Assembly: GCF_900099605.1 (NCBI RefSeq)
Contig: NZ_FNDK01000012.1
Span: forward strand, 43,424-107,423
Direction of reading: 5' to 3'
From: Alteribacillus persepolensis
Lineage (GTDB): Bacteria; Bacillota; Bacilli; Bacillales; Marinococcaceae
DNA length: 64,000 bases
Shown piece by piece: positions 8,577 to 17,634 of this stretch. The notes beneath the pieces are model-generated. The model was not told where the DNA came from and did no database searches. It saw only the letters and a list, made by a program, of their open reading frames with translations. How positions within the stretch are numbered: position 1 is the first letter of the stretch; each line of letters opens with the position of its first letter. A program made the translations under genes and the position numbers.

Positions 8577-8680
8577 CGCTCCACTTTCCTACGATGGTGC
8601 TAACCATTTCAGGTTCAAAGGGACCGATGCAGCAAATAAATGTGCATCATCTCAGCTATCATACAGCGCCCCTAGTGGAT
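8577..8680 (-). ncRNA. TPP riboswitch (thi box) of thiD-thiM-thiE
   Basis: Read on the minus strand it contains the thi-box elements in order: CACTAGGGGCGCT, AGCTGAGATGATG, a variable stem GCAC...TGCATC, then CCCTTTGAACCTGA, GGTTAGCACCATCGTAGGAAAGTGG. These are the conserved TPP-sensing loops. It is followed by an intrinsic terminator before thiD. Confidence 0.95.
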
Positions 8681-8731
8681 GTTTATTCAGTTAATTTTAT
8701 AGTACCCAACCTACTGTACCTCTGTCAAACA

Positions 8732-11700
8732 CTATGACTCGTTGTTATTGTCATGATGGCCCTTGTTTTTATCATCTTTATCTTGATCATCATGCTTGGA
8801 TTTTTGAACAATATTTTCAAGCAAGTGAAGAATATCATCTTTTGTTAACGAATCAATCTCTTTATTTTCCCGTGTGGCTTCGTTTTTACTTTCTTCTGCT
8901 TCATTCCTTTGTTCTTGACTGTTCTCATCCAGTGGCTGCTCTGTTTCCTGTATTGAGGAATCGTTTTGCGGCTCAGAAGTGAGCAGACGGGTATGTGTTT
9001 GCCGTCTTTCATCATCTTCATCGAGCTCATAAGCATAAATAACTCTTCCTTGCGGAGTAACATAGCGTTTATTCATGTGCCTTGTGTCTTTATCCATAAA
9101 GCTGTACAGGACAGGGATGACAAATAGCGTCAAAAATGTGCTGCTAATAAGTCCGCCAATCACCGCAATACCCATCGGCTGCTGAATTTCTGTTCCTTCT
9201 CCCATACCAAGCGCTAACGGAACAACACCTAAAATAGTGGTAATGGCTGTCATTAATATCGGACGTGTCCGTTTTTTCACACCTTCAATGATCGCTTCTC
9301 TTGTTGGAAGCCCTCTTTCTTTCGACTGATTAATGTAGTCAACTAAAACAATAGCGTTGTTTACAACAATACCAGCCAACACAATTAAGCCAATAAATAC
9401 TGTTACGCTCAAAGGTGTCTGGGTGATCGTCAGAGCAAGCATCACACCAATGATGACAAGCGGAACACTAAACATCACGACAAATGGATATTTAAACGAT
9501 TCAAACTGCCCCGCCATGACGAGGTAGATAAATAATAAAGCTAGTATAAACGCAAACACCAAGCTGTTTAATGCATCTTCAAGCAGCTCTTGTTCACCTG
9601 AAAAAGCATAACTGGTGCTGTCTTGTATATCCGCTTCCTCGATAATGTTTTCAATGAGATTAGACATGTCATTTAGATTCGTGTCACTCGTGTAGGAAAC
9701 CGTAAATTCTACACTTCGCTCTTGATCAAGACGATTAATAACCGCTGGGCCTTCTGCTTCATCTACAACAGCAAGGTCATTTAATTCAATGTATTCTCCT
9801 TCATCGTTTGGAATTAGCAGCGTCTCTAAATCTTCTTTGTCAGCCAATGATTCATCAGAATATTGAACAACGACATCATAGTTTTCATTGCTGTCAGTTT
9901 GTATTGACGTCGCAGTCTCCCCACGGGTTACTTGATGAACCGTTTCAGCAACCTGCGCTGGAGCGAAACCGTTGTTACGTGCTGCTTCTTCATCAATACG
10001 CACTTGCAGCTCAGGTGCCCGTTCTTCCATCGATGTTTCAACGCTTCTTACATAACGTTCATTGTTGAGTTCTTCTTCTACCTCAGCTACCGCTTCTTCT
10101 AACGCAGCGGTATCGTTATCACTCATCGTAAACACAATAGAATTTGCCTCGCCGCCGCCCACAGCAGCTTGTGTAGATAAGGATATGTCTGCATTCTGGT
10201 CAACGCCTTGGACATCTCCTTCTATATCTTCAACAAAATCAATCGTGCTTTGATTTCTGTCTTGAAGATCAGTCATCGTCACAAACATTTGTGCTTCGTG
10301 TGACCCGGATGGACCACCCATCCCAGCTGTATCTTCAGATGAGCCAACAACAGACATATAATCTGCTACAACGGATTCATCATCTAATATTTCTTCGATT
10401 CCCTCAACAACTTCGGCTGTTTTATCAAGGTTGGTGCCGTGTTCCATTTCTATATCCACCATAAAATACCCTTCATCTGTCGCTGGCAGAAAGTTAATTC
10501 CTGTCGCAGCAATACCGGCACCTCCAACAGCCAGTAAAACAAATGTTATAAATAAAGTCATAAAACGATGACCGAGCACCCAGGATATGGAACGGCCTAT
10601 CCCCTTCATAAAAGCAGAATTCTGCCGTTTACGTTCTTGGTTTCCCCGCGGCGCAGTCAGCATACGGCTTGACATCATCGGCACGACTGTGACTGCCACT
10701 AGAAGCGACGCCAAAAGACTAAACGCTACAGCTAAAGCAAACTCGGTAAAAATATTACCGACAATACCACTAATAAATACAATCGGCAAGAAGACAGACA
10801 CTGTCGTTAACGTCGAAGCAGTAATGGCTCCACCGACTTCTTTTGTCCCTTCTGCCGCCGCTTCTTTCGCGGTTTTCCCCATGGATAAGTGCCGGTAAAT
10901 GTTTTCGATAACAACAATTGCATTATCCACTAACATCCCTATTCCAAGTGCCAAACCACCCAATGTCATTAAATTCAAACTAACATCAGTGAAGTATAAG
11001 AAGCCAAAAGTGACAATCACCGAAAATGGAATCGCTGTACCAATAATCAAGGGCGTTTTCCAATTCCGCAAGAAGAAAAACAAAACAGCCATGGCAAATA
11101 TACCGCCAAGCACAAGCGCCTGAGATACACTGTTAATCGATAATTGGATATATTCACCCTCGTCATAAAAGGAAACGACAGATAAATGATCATACTCTTC
11201 TTCTCCAAGCAAAGTTTCCATCTCATCATTAAATGCTTGGGAAACTTGAGCAGTATTAGCATCTGTTTCCTTTATTACTGTCATCTGCAGAGCCGGCTGC
11301 TGATTGGCTCTAGTGATAGCATCTGTTTCTCCTGTTGTTTCTGCTACTTCAGCTATATCAGAAAGAACAAGCTCTTCACCATTTTGCGGATTTGCGCCAA
11401 TAACAATATTAGCTAAATCTTCTTCACCAGACAACGAGCTGATCGCACGCGTTGTCAACTGCCGGTCACCCGTTTCCACGGTGCCGCCTGGAAGCGTGAG
11501 ATTATGTGATTGGATTGTTTGAACAATCTCCTCTTGTGTTAACTGATTTGCTTCTAGTTCTTCCTGGTCTAACCGTACTTCAAACTGTTCCGTGACTTGA
11601 CCGGAAGTATCCACATTGGCAATCCCGTCAATTCTCTCCAACTCTGTTTGAAATTCATCGACATCCCCCTGGAAACCTTGGACATCTTGATTGTTAGACG

Positions 11701-12124
11701 TTACTGCCATCTGTGCCATCCCCATCATCGACGGATCGAACTTTAAAAAGCTCGGGGAGTTGGCATCATCTGAAATATTCGCCTGGTTCATGGACGTAAT
11801 AATGTCTTGTTCCACTTCATCAATCGTAGAATCCCATGAAAATTCCAGTAAAACAAGGGCCATGCCTTCCTCAGATGTTGAAGTCATCGTACTTAAACCC
11901 GGCAATGTGGACAGCTCTTCTTCCAGCGGTTTCGTTACTTTATCTTCCACTTCTTCAGGACTAGCCCCCGGATAACTAGACACAACTGCCCCAACAGGAG
12001 GGTTGATTTCTGGAAATAGTTGAAGAGGAAGATTTGTTAATGAAACTCCCCCTAGCAAAATAAATAAAATCATGCCTACAATCGTTAATTTAGGCCGCCT
12101 AATGGATACATTAGTGAGTTTCAA
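8732..12124 (-). CDS. RND-family efflux transporter permease (AcrB/SwrC-like)
   Basis: Large inner-membrane exporter with the two-fold RND plan: a first membrane segment near residues 13-32, an extracellular porter domain, a block of five or six segments near 330-530, a second segment near 525-550, the second porter domain, and a final block near 860-1030. 1130 aa. The start is TTG at 12124, which has AAGGAG five bases upstream; an in-frame TTG at 12157 has no good site. The proton-relay motif reads GMLVDNAIVVIENIYR, an Asp-Asn pair where AcrB has Asp-Asp, and the second-half Lys position (IVVNNAIVLV) appears to be Asn. An acidic, Gln/Glu/Asp-rich tail of about 100 residues follows the last segment. 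No membrane-fusion partner is adjacent. The closest described relatives are SwrC-type exporters for lipopeptides and drugs; the substrate is unknown. Confidence 0.9.
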   Translation of the reverse strand: MKLTNVSIRRPKLTIVGMILFILLGGVSLTNLPLQLFPEINPPVGAVVSSYPGASPEEVEDKVTKPLEEELSTLPGLSTMTSTSEEGMALVLLEFSWDSTIDEVEQDIITSMNQANISDDANSPSFLKFDPSMMGMAQMAVTSNNQDVQGFQGDVDEFQTELERIDGIANVDTSGQVTEQFEVRLDQEELEANQLTQEEIVQTIQSHNLTLPGGTVETGDRQLTTRAISSLSGEEDLANIVIGANPQNGEELVLSDIAEVAETTGETDAITRANQQPALQMTVIKETDANTAQVSQAFNDEMETLLGEEEYDHLSVVSFYDEGEYIQLSINSVSQALVLGGIFAMAVLFFFLRNWKTPLIIGTAIPFSVIVTFGFLYFTDVSLNLMTLGGLALGIGMLVDNAIVVIENIYRHLSMGKTAKEAAAEGTKEVGGAITASTLTTVSVFLPIVFISGIVGNIFTEFALAVAFSLLASLLVAVTVVPMMSSRMLTAPRGNQERKRQNSAFMKGIGRSISWVLGHRFMTLFITFVLLAVGGAGIAATGINFLPATDEGYFMVDIEMEHGTNLDKTAEVVEGIEEILDDESVVADYMSVVGSSEDTAGMGGPSGSHEAQMFVTMTDLQDRNQSTIDFVEDIEGDVQGVDQNADISLSTQAAVGGGEANSIVFTMSDNDTAALEEAVAEVEEELNNERYVRSVETSMEERAPELQVRIDEEAARNNGFAPAQVAETVHQVTRGETATSIQTDSNENYDVVVQYSDESLADKEDLETLLIPNDEGEYIELNDLAVVDEAEGPAVINRLDQERSVEFTVSYTSDTNLNDMSNLIENIIEEADIQDSTSYAFSGEQELLEDALNSLVFAFILALLFIYLVMAGQFESFKYPFVVMFSVPLVIIGVMLALTITQTPLSVTVFIGLIVLAGIVVNNAIVLVDYINQSKERGLPTREAIIEGVKKRTRPILMTAITTILGVVPLALGMGEGTEIQQPMGIAVIGGLISSTFLTLFVIPVLYSFMDKDTRHMNKRYVTPQGRVIYAYELDEDDERRQTHTRLLTSEPQNDSSIQETEQPLDENSQEQRNEAEESKNEATRENKEIDSLTKDDILHLLENIVQKSKHDDQDKDDKNKGHHDNNNES

Positions 12125-12208
12125 TTTGGCTCCTTCCTCCTTTTCTCTACTCTCCAAGCATATAGCTTAACCATTTATCCATAAACCTTTATTTTAAATC
12201 ATTCAACT

Positions 12209-12260
12209 GTTTAAAAACTAAACTATTCAATAATCTAAAATATATAACGCTCTTCGTCAA
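12209..12260 (-). promoter_or_regulatory. Promoter of the RND exporter with a candidate MarR operator
   Basis: On the minus strand TTGACG (12260-12255), 17 bp, TAGATT (12237-12232) forms a good SigA promoter about 110 nt before the TTG start. Immediately after the -10 lies the inverted repeat GTTTA-AAAAC-TAAAC (12209-12223), inside a longer A/T-rich imperfect palindrome with TTGAAT repeats. The position, just downstream of the -10, is that of a repressor site. The marR gene is the next gene upstream, so it is the obvious candidate; this link is inference. Confidence 0.5.
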
Positions 12261-12350
12261 GTTTTCCGTTTATTGTTGCCAATATCGTCACTTTTTATAT
12301 AAAAAACGGGACTTGCTGTTCATTCGAAAAACTCAGATTGTCGCCAAGCC

Positions 12351-12420
12351 TGTCAACACATACGATGACCTTGCTGCACGTATACTGCTGTTAAAATGTT
12401 ATCCTTTCTTGTCCATGTAA
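12351..12420 (+). repeat. Remnant of the dispersed repeat family next to the marR terminator
   Basis: Contains GATGACCTTGCTGCACGTAT (near-identical to 17681-17700) and a tail ATGTTATCCTTTCTTGTCC similar to the right ends at 22.05, 45.28 and 61.47 kb. It abuts the marR terminator as other copies abut terminators. Weak on its own. Confidence 0.35.
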
Positions 12421-12465
12421 AAAAGCTGCATCTTCCATCTTTTCGATGAAAAAATGCAGCTTTCC
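12420..12465 (-). terminator. Terminator after marR
   Basis: AAAGCTGCAT and ATGCAGCTTT pair across about 22 nt that include a smaller ATC/GAT stem; on the minus strand it ends in a T-rich tract just past the marR stop. Confidence 0.7.
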
Positions 12466-12466
12466 A

Positions 12467-12925
12467 TTATACATCTTTCGTTGTTTCTCCTTGTTGAATA
12501 ATACGGTCCAATGCAACAATAACGTCTCTTACTTTTTTTATATCCTCTAGTGGTAACTGGGCAATATAATCTTGAATAATCGACCTTTCAAATGCCTGGA
12601 ATTGTCTTTTGAGTTCTATTCCCGTTTCCCCCAACCTCATTGTAATTTCGCGGCGATTATTTTCATTGATTGAACGAATCAGCAAGTCTTCTTTTTCAAG
12701 TTTGTTCATGGCCTGACTTACCGCACTCTTTGATATACCGAGACGCTCTGCCATTTCACTCATTGTGATGTTTTCTTGACGAATAAAAAGAATCATAATA
12801 GACTCCTGGCGAGTGGTTAACTGCAATTCACTTAACAGCGGCATTTTCGGTTGTAAGTGCTTGGATATGTTTTCAATAGCATCAATGGACTCCAAGAAAA
12901 CTTGTTTATACTCATCCATACTCAC
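12467..12925 (-). CDS. MarR-family transcriptional regulator
   Basis: About 152 aa, winged-helix DNA-binding dimer. The core LTTRQESIMILFIRQE, then TMSEMAERLGISKSAVSQAMNKLEKEDLL (helix-turn-helix, residues 55-85), and the wing RSINENNRREITMRL are typical of MarR. An in-frame ATG lies at 12934, but the GGAG site abuts it; the GTG at 12925 has that site nine bases upstream, so I prefer GTG, with the ATG possible. It follows coaW by about 30 nt and has its own terminator, then comes the RND exporter, whose promoter carries a palindrome it might bind. Confidence 0.88.
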   Translation of the reverse strand: MSMDEYKQVFLESIDAIENISKHLQPKMPLLSELQLTTRQESIMILFIRQENITMSEMAERLGISKSAVSQAMNKLEKEDLLIRSINENNRREITMRLGETGIELKRQFQAFERSIIQDYIAQLPLEDIKKVRDVIVALDRIIQQGETTKDV

Positions 12926-12955
12926 GGTATTCATCTCCTGCCTTACTTTGGCTGT

Positions 12956-13798
12956 TTAAAGCACTGCCTTTTTTAATCCTTTATTTAAAAAGGCTCCTAT
13001 GGCACCGCTGTATTCACCATGGTCAAGAAACAGTGCTTTTTTGCCTCTTAATTCTGTGTAGCCTTGGACAATATCTCTTAATGTATCATGTTGAGAAAAG
13101 GTAGATCCGATATAAACAACGGTGTCCGTCTTTAATCGTTCGGCGGCTTGTACACTCATTGTTGTGATGGTTTCTCCAATCATTCGCACGACTGCAGCAA
13201 TATAATCTTCTTGTGAAAAGGACTGTTCTTTCATATTTGAAACGTTACCAAAATTGCTGGCCGTTAAGTCACCTGATATTGGCGGATTTTCATGCGAATA
13301 GATATCGCGTACAGTAACGTTTAGTGACGCACCATTTCCTTGTTTGCCTAATGTTAAAATGGTGTCATAGTTATCTTCTCCAGTCAGCAAATAAGAAAGG
13401 CCCAGCAATGTGCCGCCTCCCATGCCGCTTCCTCCAATGCGCTCATACGAGTCACCTTCTACCACATGGATGGACGTTCCGGTACCGACATTTGTCACCA
13501 TAAAGCGCGAACCAGCTTCTCCATACTGGCCATTTTCCTCTAATAAATGTCTTACTCCTTCACATGTTGCTTCAAACTCATTTATTTTCTTAACCGGGAA
13601 CACAGATTTTTGTGTGAATAAACCAGCCTTCCCGCCCGTAATATGTATGACAGGGTTATGAAATCGTCCCTGAATCCATTGGTCTACATCTTCTAACCGT
13701 GTGGTAGGCACTTTTTTATATCGCCATTCTCCCTCGAGTCGATAGACAATTTTTGACAGGGTGCCCCCAACGTCCACACCTAGATACTCTTTGTTCAT
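12956..13798 (-). CDS. coaW: Type II pantothenate kinase
   Basis: First committed step of coenzyme A synthesis, of the CoA-insensitive type found in staphylococci and many bacilli. 280 aa. ASKHA-fold motifs: GVDVGGTLSKIVY near residue 6, NVGTGTSIHVVEG near 103-115 and RIGGSGMGGGTLLGLSYLLTG near 120-140. The ATG at 13798 has AAGGGG 12 nt upstream, slightly long. It is probably cotranscribed with marR. In this family 4'-phosphopantothenate is made with ATP and there is little feedback inhibition. Confidence 0.92.
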   Translation of the reverse strand: MNKEYLGVDVGGTLSKIVYRLEGEWRYKKVPTTRLEDVDQWIQGRFHNPVIHITGGKAGLFTQKSVFPVKKINEFEATCEGVRHLLEENGQYGEAGSRFMVTNVGTGTSIHVVEGDSYERIGGSGMGGGTLLGLSYLLTGEDNYDTILTLGKQGNGASLNVTVRDIYSHENPPISGDLTASNFGNVSNMKEQSFSQEDYIAAVVRMIGETITTMSVQAAERLKTDTVVYIGSTFSQHDTLRDIVQGYTELRGKKALFLDHGEYSGAIGAFLNKGLKKAVL

Positions 13799-14012
13799 CG
13801 AATTGACGAACCCCTTTCATCCCAGCTTTTACAATACAATGCATTTTATACTTACTAGTTTCCCTTATTTTATACCATGTTGCAAAAGAACAAAATACGC
13901 AGACGAAAAATCTCTTTTTTGTTATACTGTGTTAATCAAGAGATTTACTAATTTCATTGGTCATGACAAACATATTTACTTGTTTATTCATGACAGTTAG
14001 GCAGGGAACAAC

Positions 14013-15461
14013 ATGGATGTCTTTTCATTGTTAATGGGTTTTCTGTTTCTTTTAAACGTTATATTTGCTTCTGTGATTATCTTCCTTGAACGAAAAGATG
14101 CGACATCAACGTGGGCTTGGCTGATGGTTTTGTTGTTCATCCCATTTCTCGGATTTATTCTCTATTTAATACTCGGTCAAAACATGAGCAGAAAACGCCT
14201 CTTTGATTGGGAAGATATCAAAAAAATTGGCATTGAAAATCTAATTAATGAGCAGATTGAATCTTTGCGCGAACAACGCTTTCAATTTACCGATCCTAAT
14301 TCTAGAGAGTACAGGGATCTTATTTATATGCAGCTTGTCAATAATGATGCCCTGCTGACACAGGATAATGCTGTTGATTTGTTTACCGACGGTGCCGCTA
14401 AATTCCAGCAGCTGTTTGAAGATATTGAAAAAGCAACCGATCATATACATCTTCAATATTACATTTTAAGGTACGACAGCCTGGGCGCTAAACTTTTGCA
14501 AGCATTGACGGAAAAGGCAAAAGAAGGAGTAAAAGTACGTGTTCTGTATGATGATATGGGGTCGCGCGGTCTTTCCAAAAAAGTATTTCGACCGCTGCTC
14601 GAGGCTGGCGGAGCAGTTGAAATTTTTTTCCCTAAACGAATACCATTGATTAATCTTCGTTTAAATTATCGCAATCACCGGAAATTAGTCATCATTGACG
14701 GAAAAATTGGTTATGTCGGCGGATTTAACATTGGGGATGAATACCTTGGTCTCAATCCCAAATTCGGTTATTGGCGAGATACCCACCTGCGCCTGCAAGG
14801 GCAGGTCGTCAAAGCTGTCCAAACACGATTTATACTTGACTGGAACCAAGCGACCCACCACCATCACGTTCACTACGATAAGCGTTACTTTCCAACACTT
14901 GAACCGGCGGGCGACTTATCAGCACAAATTGTTTCAAGTGGACCAGATTCCGAGTGGGAACAAATAAAAAATGGCTATATTAAAATGATTACATCAGCTA
15001 AAGAGTCTGTGTACATTCAAACACCTTACTTTATCCCGGACCAAAGCCTAATGGATGCCTTGCAAATTGCTGCTCTATCTGGAAAAGACGTCCGCATCAT
15101 GATTCCCGACAAACCGGACCATCCATTTGTTTACTGGGCAACATTGTCTCACATAGGAGAACTATTAAAAACCGGCGCCAGGGTTTTCATCTATAAAAAT
15201 GGATTTATCCATGCCAAAACGATTGTAGTAGATGGGAAAGTTAGTTCTGTTGGCACAGCAAACATTGATGTCCGAAGTTTTCGATTAAATTTTGAAGTAA
15301 ATGCTTTCTTGTACCACCAACCAACTGCACAACGACTAGCCATGATTTATGAACAAGATATGACACATTCAAACGAACTTACTTTATCAGAATACAAACA
15401 ACGCTCTTTATGGATACGTTTCAAAGAATCCATTTCACATTTATTGTCACCTATTTTATAA
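14013..15461 (+). CDS. cls: Cardiolipin synthase
   Basis: Condenses two phosphatidylglycerol molecules to cardiolipin in the membrane. 482 aa. Two N-terminal membrane segments (residues 3-25 and 34-53) precede two phospholipase-D domains with HKD motifs: HRKLVIIDG at about residue 222 and HAKTIVVDG at about 400, each followed by the Gly-Gly/Asn pattern (VGGFNIGDEY; VGTANIDVRS). It begins at an ATG behind CAGGGAA. A monocistronic gene on the plus strand, convergent with glycerate kinase. Cardiolipin enrichment is a usual response to salt in bacilli. Confidence 0.95.
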   Translation: MDVFSLLMGFLFLLNVIFASVIIFLERKDATSTWAWLMVLLFIPFLGFILYLILGQNMSRKRLFDWEDIKKIGIENLINEQIESLREQRFQFTDPNSREYRDLIYMQLVNNDALLTQDNAVDLFTDGAAKFQQLFEDIEKATDHIHLQYYILRYDSLGAKLLQALTEKAKEGVKVRVLYDDMGSRGLSKKVFRPLLEAGGAVEIFFPKRIPLINLRLNYRNHRKLVIIDGKIGYVGGFNIGDEYLGLNPKFGYWRDTHLRLQGQVVKAVQTRFILDWNQATHHHHVHYDKRYFPTLEPAGDLSAQIVSSGPDSEWEQIKNGYIKMITSAKESVYIQTPYFIPDQSLMDALQIAALSGKDVRIMIPDKPDHPFVYWATLSHIGELLKTGARVFIYKNGFIHAKTIVVDGKVSSVGTANIDVRSFRLNFEVNAFLYHQPTAQRLAMIYEQDMTHSNELTLSEYKQRSLWIRFKESISHLLSPIL

Positions 15462-15522
15462 TTTCCGTTTTTTCAAGCGGATTTGTCTCATAAGCGGGAT
15501 CAGCTTTATTTTTGGTGAACAT

Positions 15523-15575
15523 CAGCTGAAATACATATACAGACTCCCTGCGGAAACAGAAGTGTATTTCAGCTG
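15523..15575. repeat. 13-bp perfect inverted repeat between cls and glycerate kinase
   Basis: CAGCTGAAATACA (15523-15535) and TGTATTTCAGCTG (15563-15575) flank a 27-nt loop that contains GACTCCCTGCGGAAACAG, similar to the GACTCC-TGCGGGA core of a repeat widespread in Bacillaceae (from memory). It lies in a convergent gap and may act as a bidirectional terminator, though no long T-run follows. Confidence 0.5.
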
Positions 15576-15602
15576 TAAAAATCTTTTGGAACAGCCCCGT
15601 TT

Positions 15603-16745
15603 TTAATGCTTAGAATGAAACATAAGAGCAGCAATATTTCTCGCTGCCCCAGTCACATATTCTTTCCCATTAGCCATTGCCTCCTCTGTACTTATTGGCC
15701 CAGGAGCGATACTAAACACCGCCGTGATACCTTCATGATAAACAGCTTCATACCCAGGCCCTAACTGTCCGCACAAAGCAATGACCGGTACATCCGAGCA
15801 GCTTTTTGCAGCTTTTGCTACGCCTACCGGTGTTTTTCCATAAATCGTCTGCTTGTCGATTCTCCCTTCACCAGTAATGACGAGATCAGCTCCTTTTACT
15901 CTTTTATAAAAGTTCGTTTCTTGTAAAACGATATCTATGCCAGGTTTAAGTGATGCTTGTAAAAAAGCCACTAGCCCTGCACCCAAACCGCCTGCTGCAC
16001 CAGCTCCCGCCAACGTTTCAACCTCTGCTCCCAACTTATGTCGAATCACAGACGCATAATGATGCAAAGCGTCATCTAACACGTGCACCATTTCTTTGCT
16101 CGCTCCTTTTTGCGGTCCATACACAACACTGGCACCATTTTCACCTGTTAGTGGATTATTAACATCACAAGCAGCCACAATTTCCGTTTGAAAAAGGCGT
16201 TCATCCACGCCTGAAAGGTCGATGGAGTGCAGCTGCAGGAGTGCTTCACCACCACGTGGGATTTCTTGTTTCTTATCATCAAGCAGTTTTCCTCCAAGTG
16301 CTTGAATCATTCCTGCGCCTCCATCATTTGTAGCACTTCCTCCAATACCTAAAATAATTTTTTTTGCGCCCTCGTTTAATGCTGCCTTGATTAATTCACC
16401 CGTACCATACGTCGTTGCTTTTAATGGGTTGCGAACAGATGGTGCCACCAGGCCAATCCCAGACGCTTCTGCCATTTCCAAAACCGCAGTGCGCGTATCG
16501 GAAATAAAAGCATATGATGCCTCTACTTTATCACCCAGCGGCCCAGTTACGACTGTTTTATGTATCGTCCCGCCAAGGGCGTCTGCCATGGAACGTGTCG
16601 TTCCCTCTCCTCCGTCCGCCATCGGAATAATCTCTAGAGTGATATTGTTTCCTAAACATTTATACAGCCCTTCTTTTATGCATGATGCAGTCTCCATGGC
16701 TGTCATACTCTCTTTAAATGAGTCTGGTGCTATAACAATTTTCAC
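15603..16745 (-). CDS. glxK: Glycerate kinase
   Basis: ATP-dependent phosphorylation of glycerate, feeding glycolysis. 380 aa, standard for the GckA/GlxK-type family. Signatures: KIVIAPDSFKESMTAMETA at the start, PMADGGEGTT near residue 43, GTGELIKAAL near 105, GIGGSATNDGGAGM near 122-135 and VITGEGRIDKQT near 285. The frame opens further upstream, but GTG at 16745 has GGGGAG at the right distance and gives the typical N-terminus. It probably forms a unit with the preceding unknown gene, separated by a small hairpin. The substrate isomer cannot be read from the sequence. Confidence 0.92.
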   Translation of the reverse strand: MKIVIAPDSFKESMTAMETASCIKEGLYKCLGNNITLEIIPMADGGEGTTRSMADALGGTIHKTVVTGPLGDKVEASYAFISDTRTAVLEMAEASGIGLVAPSVRNPLKATTYGTGELIKAALNEGAKKIILGIGGSATNDGGAGMIQALGGKLLDDKKQEIPRGGEALLQLHSIDLSGVDERLFQTEIVAACDVNNPLTGENGASVVYGPQKGASKEMVHVLDDALHHYASVIRHKLGAEVETLAGAGAAGGLGAGLVAFLQASLKPGIDIVLQETNFYKRVKGADLVITGEGRIDKQTIYGKTPVGVAKAAKSCSDVPVIALCGQLGPGYEAVYHEGITAVFSIAPGPISTEEAMANGKEYVTGAARNIAALMFHSKH

Positions 16746-16782
16746 GCGGATCTCCCCTTTTTTTCTGTTTTTCACATGAAAA

Positions 16783-16808
16783 AGAAACCTCGGACGCATC
16801 CAAGGTTT
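16783..16808 (-). terminator. Small hairpin between the 156-aa gene and glycerate kinase
   Basis: Minus strand AAACCTTGG-ATGCGT-CCGAGGTTT followed by CTTTTT, just past the stop of the upstream gene. Short stem, likely a weak or partial terminator. Confidence 0.55.
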
Positions 16809-17277
16809 AGCCATCATACAATTCATTTTTATGTCGGCGCAGCACTTCTTCAAATAAATATTTTTTCTCAGGGAGCGGGAGCATACAAAATTCTTCTTTC
16901 ACACTATCTTCTCCGCCTAGTCCAATGATGGACTGACAAAATCCACATCCTTTGCTTTTATGAACAGCTGGATTTTCATTAGGGTACCAGTCATCTTTTT
17001 CTTCAACAAAGTATCCGTTCATGGTATATTGCGTTCCATCTGCAAGTTCCATTGTCATCGTTAACATACTGCCTTTTTTCCAGGTTCCTTCTCTTTCATA
17101 ATCACGCACCGGAGTATCTGTGTTGATTTCAATTTTTGACTGTTTGACCTGCAAATACTCGGGGAGTTCTTCTTCTCGTAAATCACGCCATCCCGGTGTT
17201 TCCTGACCTGTATCTCTCAAATATTTAATGTGTTCTTTGTAGCGGGAAAGATACAGATGGATTGGTTCTTGATTCAT
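16807..17277 (-). CDS. Hypothetical protein, 156 aa
   Basis: ATG at 17277 with AAGGGGG before it. A soluble, strongly charged protein with many Glu, Lys and Tyr. A CGFC motif (KSKGCGFCQS, near residue 110) and one later Cys might bind a metal or form a disulfide, but I do not recognise a family. It ends with a helical LFEEVLRRHKNEL segment. It precedes glycerate kinase on the same strand. Confidence 0.6.
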   Translation of the reverse strand: MNQEPIHLYLSRYKEHIKYLRDTGQETPGWRDLREEELPEYLQVKQSKIEINTDTPVRDYEREGTWKKGSMLTMTMELADGTQYTMNGYFVEEKDDWYPNENPAVHKSKGCGFCQSIIGLGGEDSVKEEFCMLPLPEKKYLFEEVLRRHKNELYDG

Positions 17278-17468
17278 TGTTTATCCCCCTTGCTGCCGCT
17301 TTGCGGAAGGAATATAGCGAAACATGTTCTTTATTATTTTTCTAGATTTCTTTCTGAAACACCTTTCGCTCTCTACATTTTTTACATATTATCAAAAAAT
17401 GGAATATTCACATGTAAATCACATAGTATATTCACCATAAACCATCTGTCTTTTTTATGCAAAAATGA

Positions 17469-17510
17469 TTGACGCTATTTTTATTTTCCGATATTCTTTC
17501 CTTAGGGAAA
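17469..17510 (+). promoter_or_regulatory. Distal promoter with MntR-like palindrome upstream of mntA
   Basis: TTGACG (17469-17474), 17 bp, TATTCT (17492-17497) is a good SigA promoter. The perfect palindromic core TTTCC-TTA-GGGAAA (17497-17510) overlaps the -10 and start site. It lies about 440 nt before mntA, so a transcript from it would have a long leader. Confidence 0.5.
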
Positions 17511-17550
17511 AAAAATAGCCTTTGGCAAAAATAAAATTTTTTTGCAGTAT

Positions 17551-17569
17551 TTTTTGCCCGAGGGAAACC
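17551..17569 (+). promoter_or_regulatory. MntR-like operator
   Basis: TTTTTGCCCGAGGGAAACC, close to the remembered B. subtilis MntR consensus TTTGCCTTAAGGAAAC. Together with the sites at 17497-17510 and 17888-17906 it suggests manganese repression of mntABCD. Confidence 0.6.
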
Positions 17570-17634
17570 TTTTTTACTAATGTTAACTATTGAATTAAAA
17601 AACGGCACAAGTTCCCCAAAACAAGGAGGTTGGG

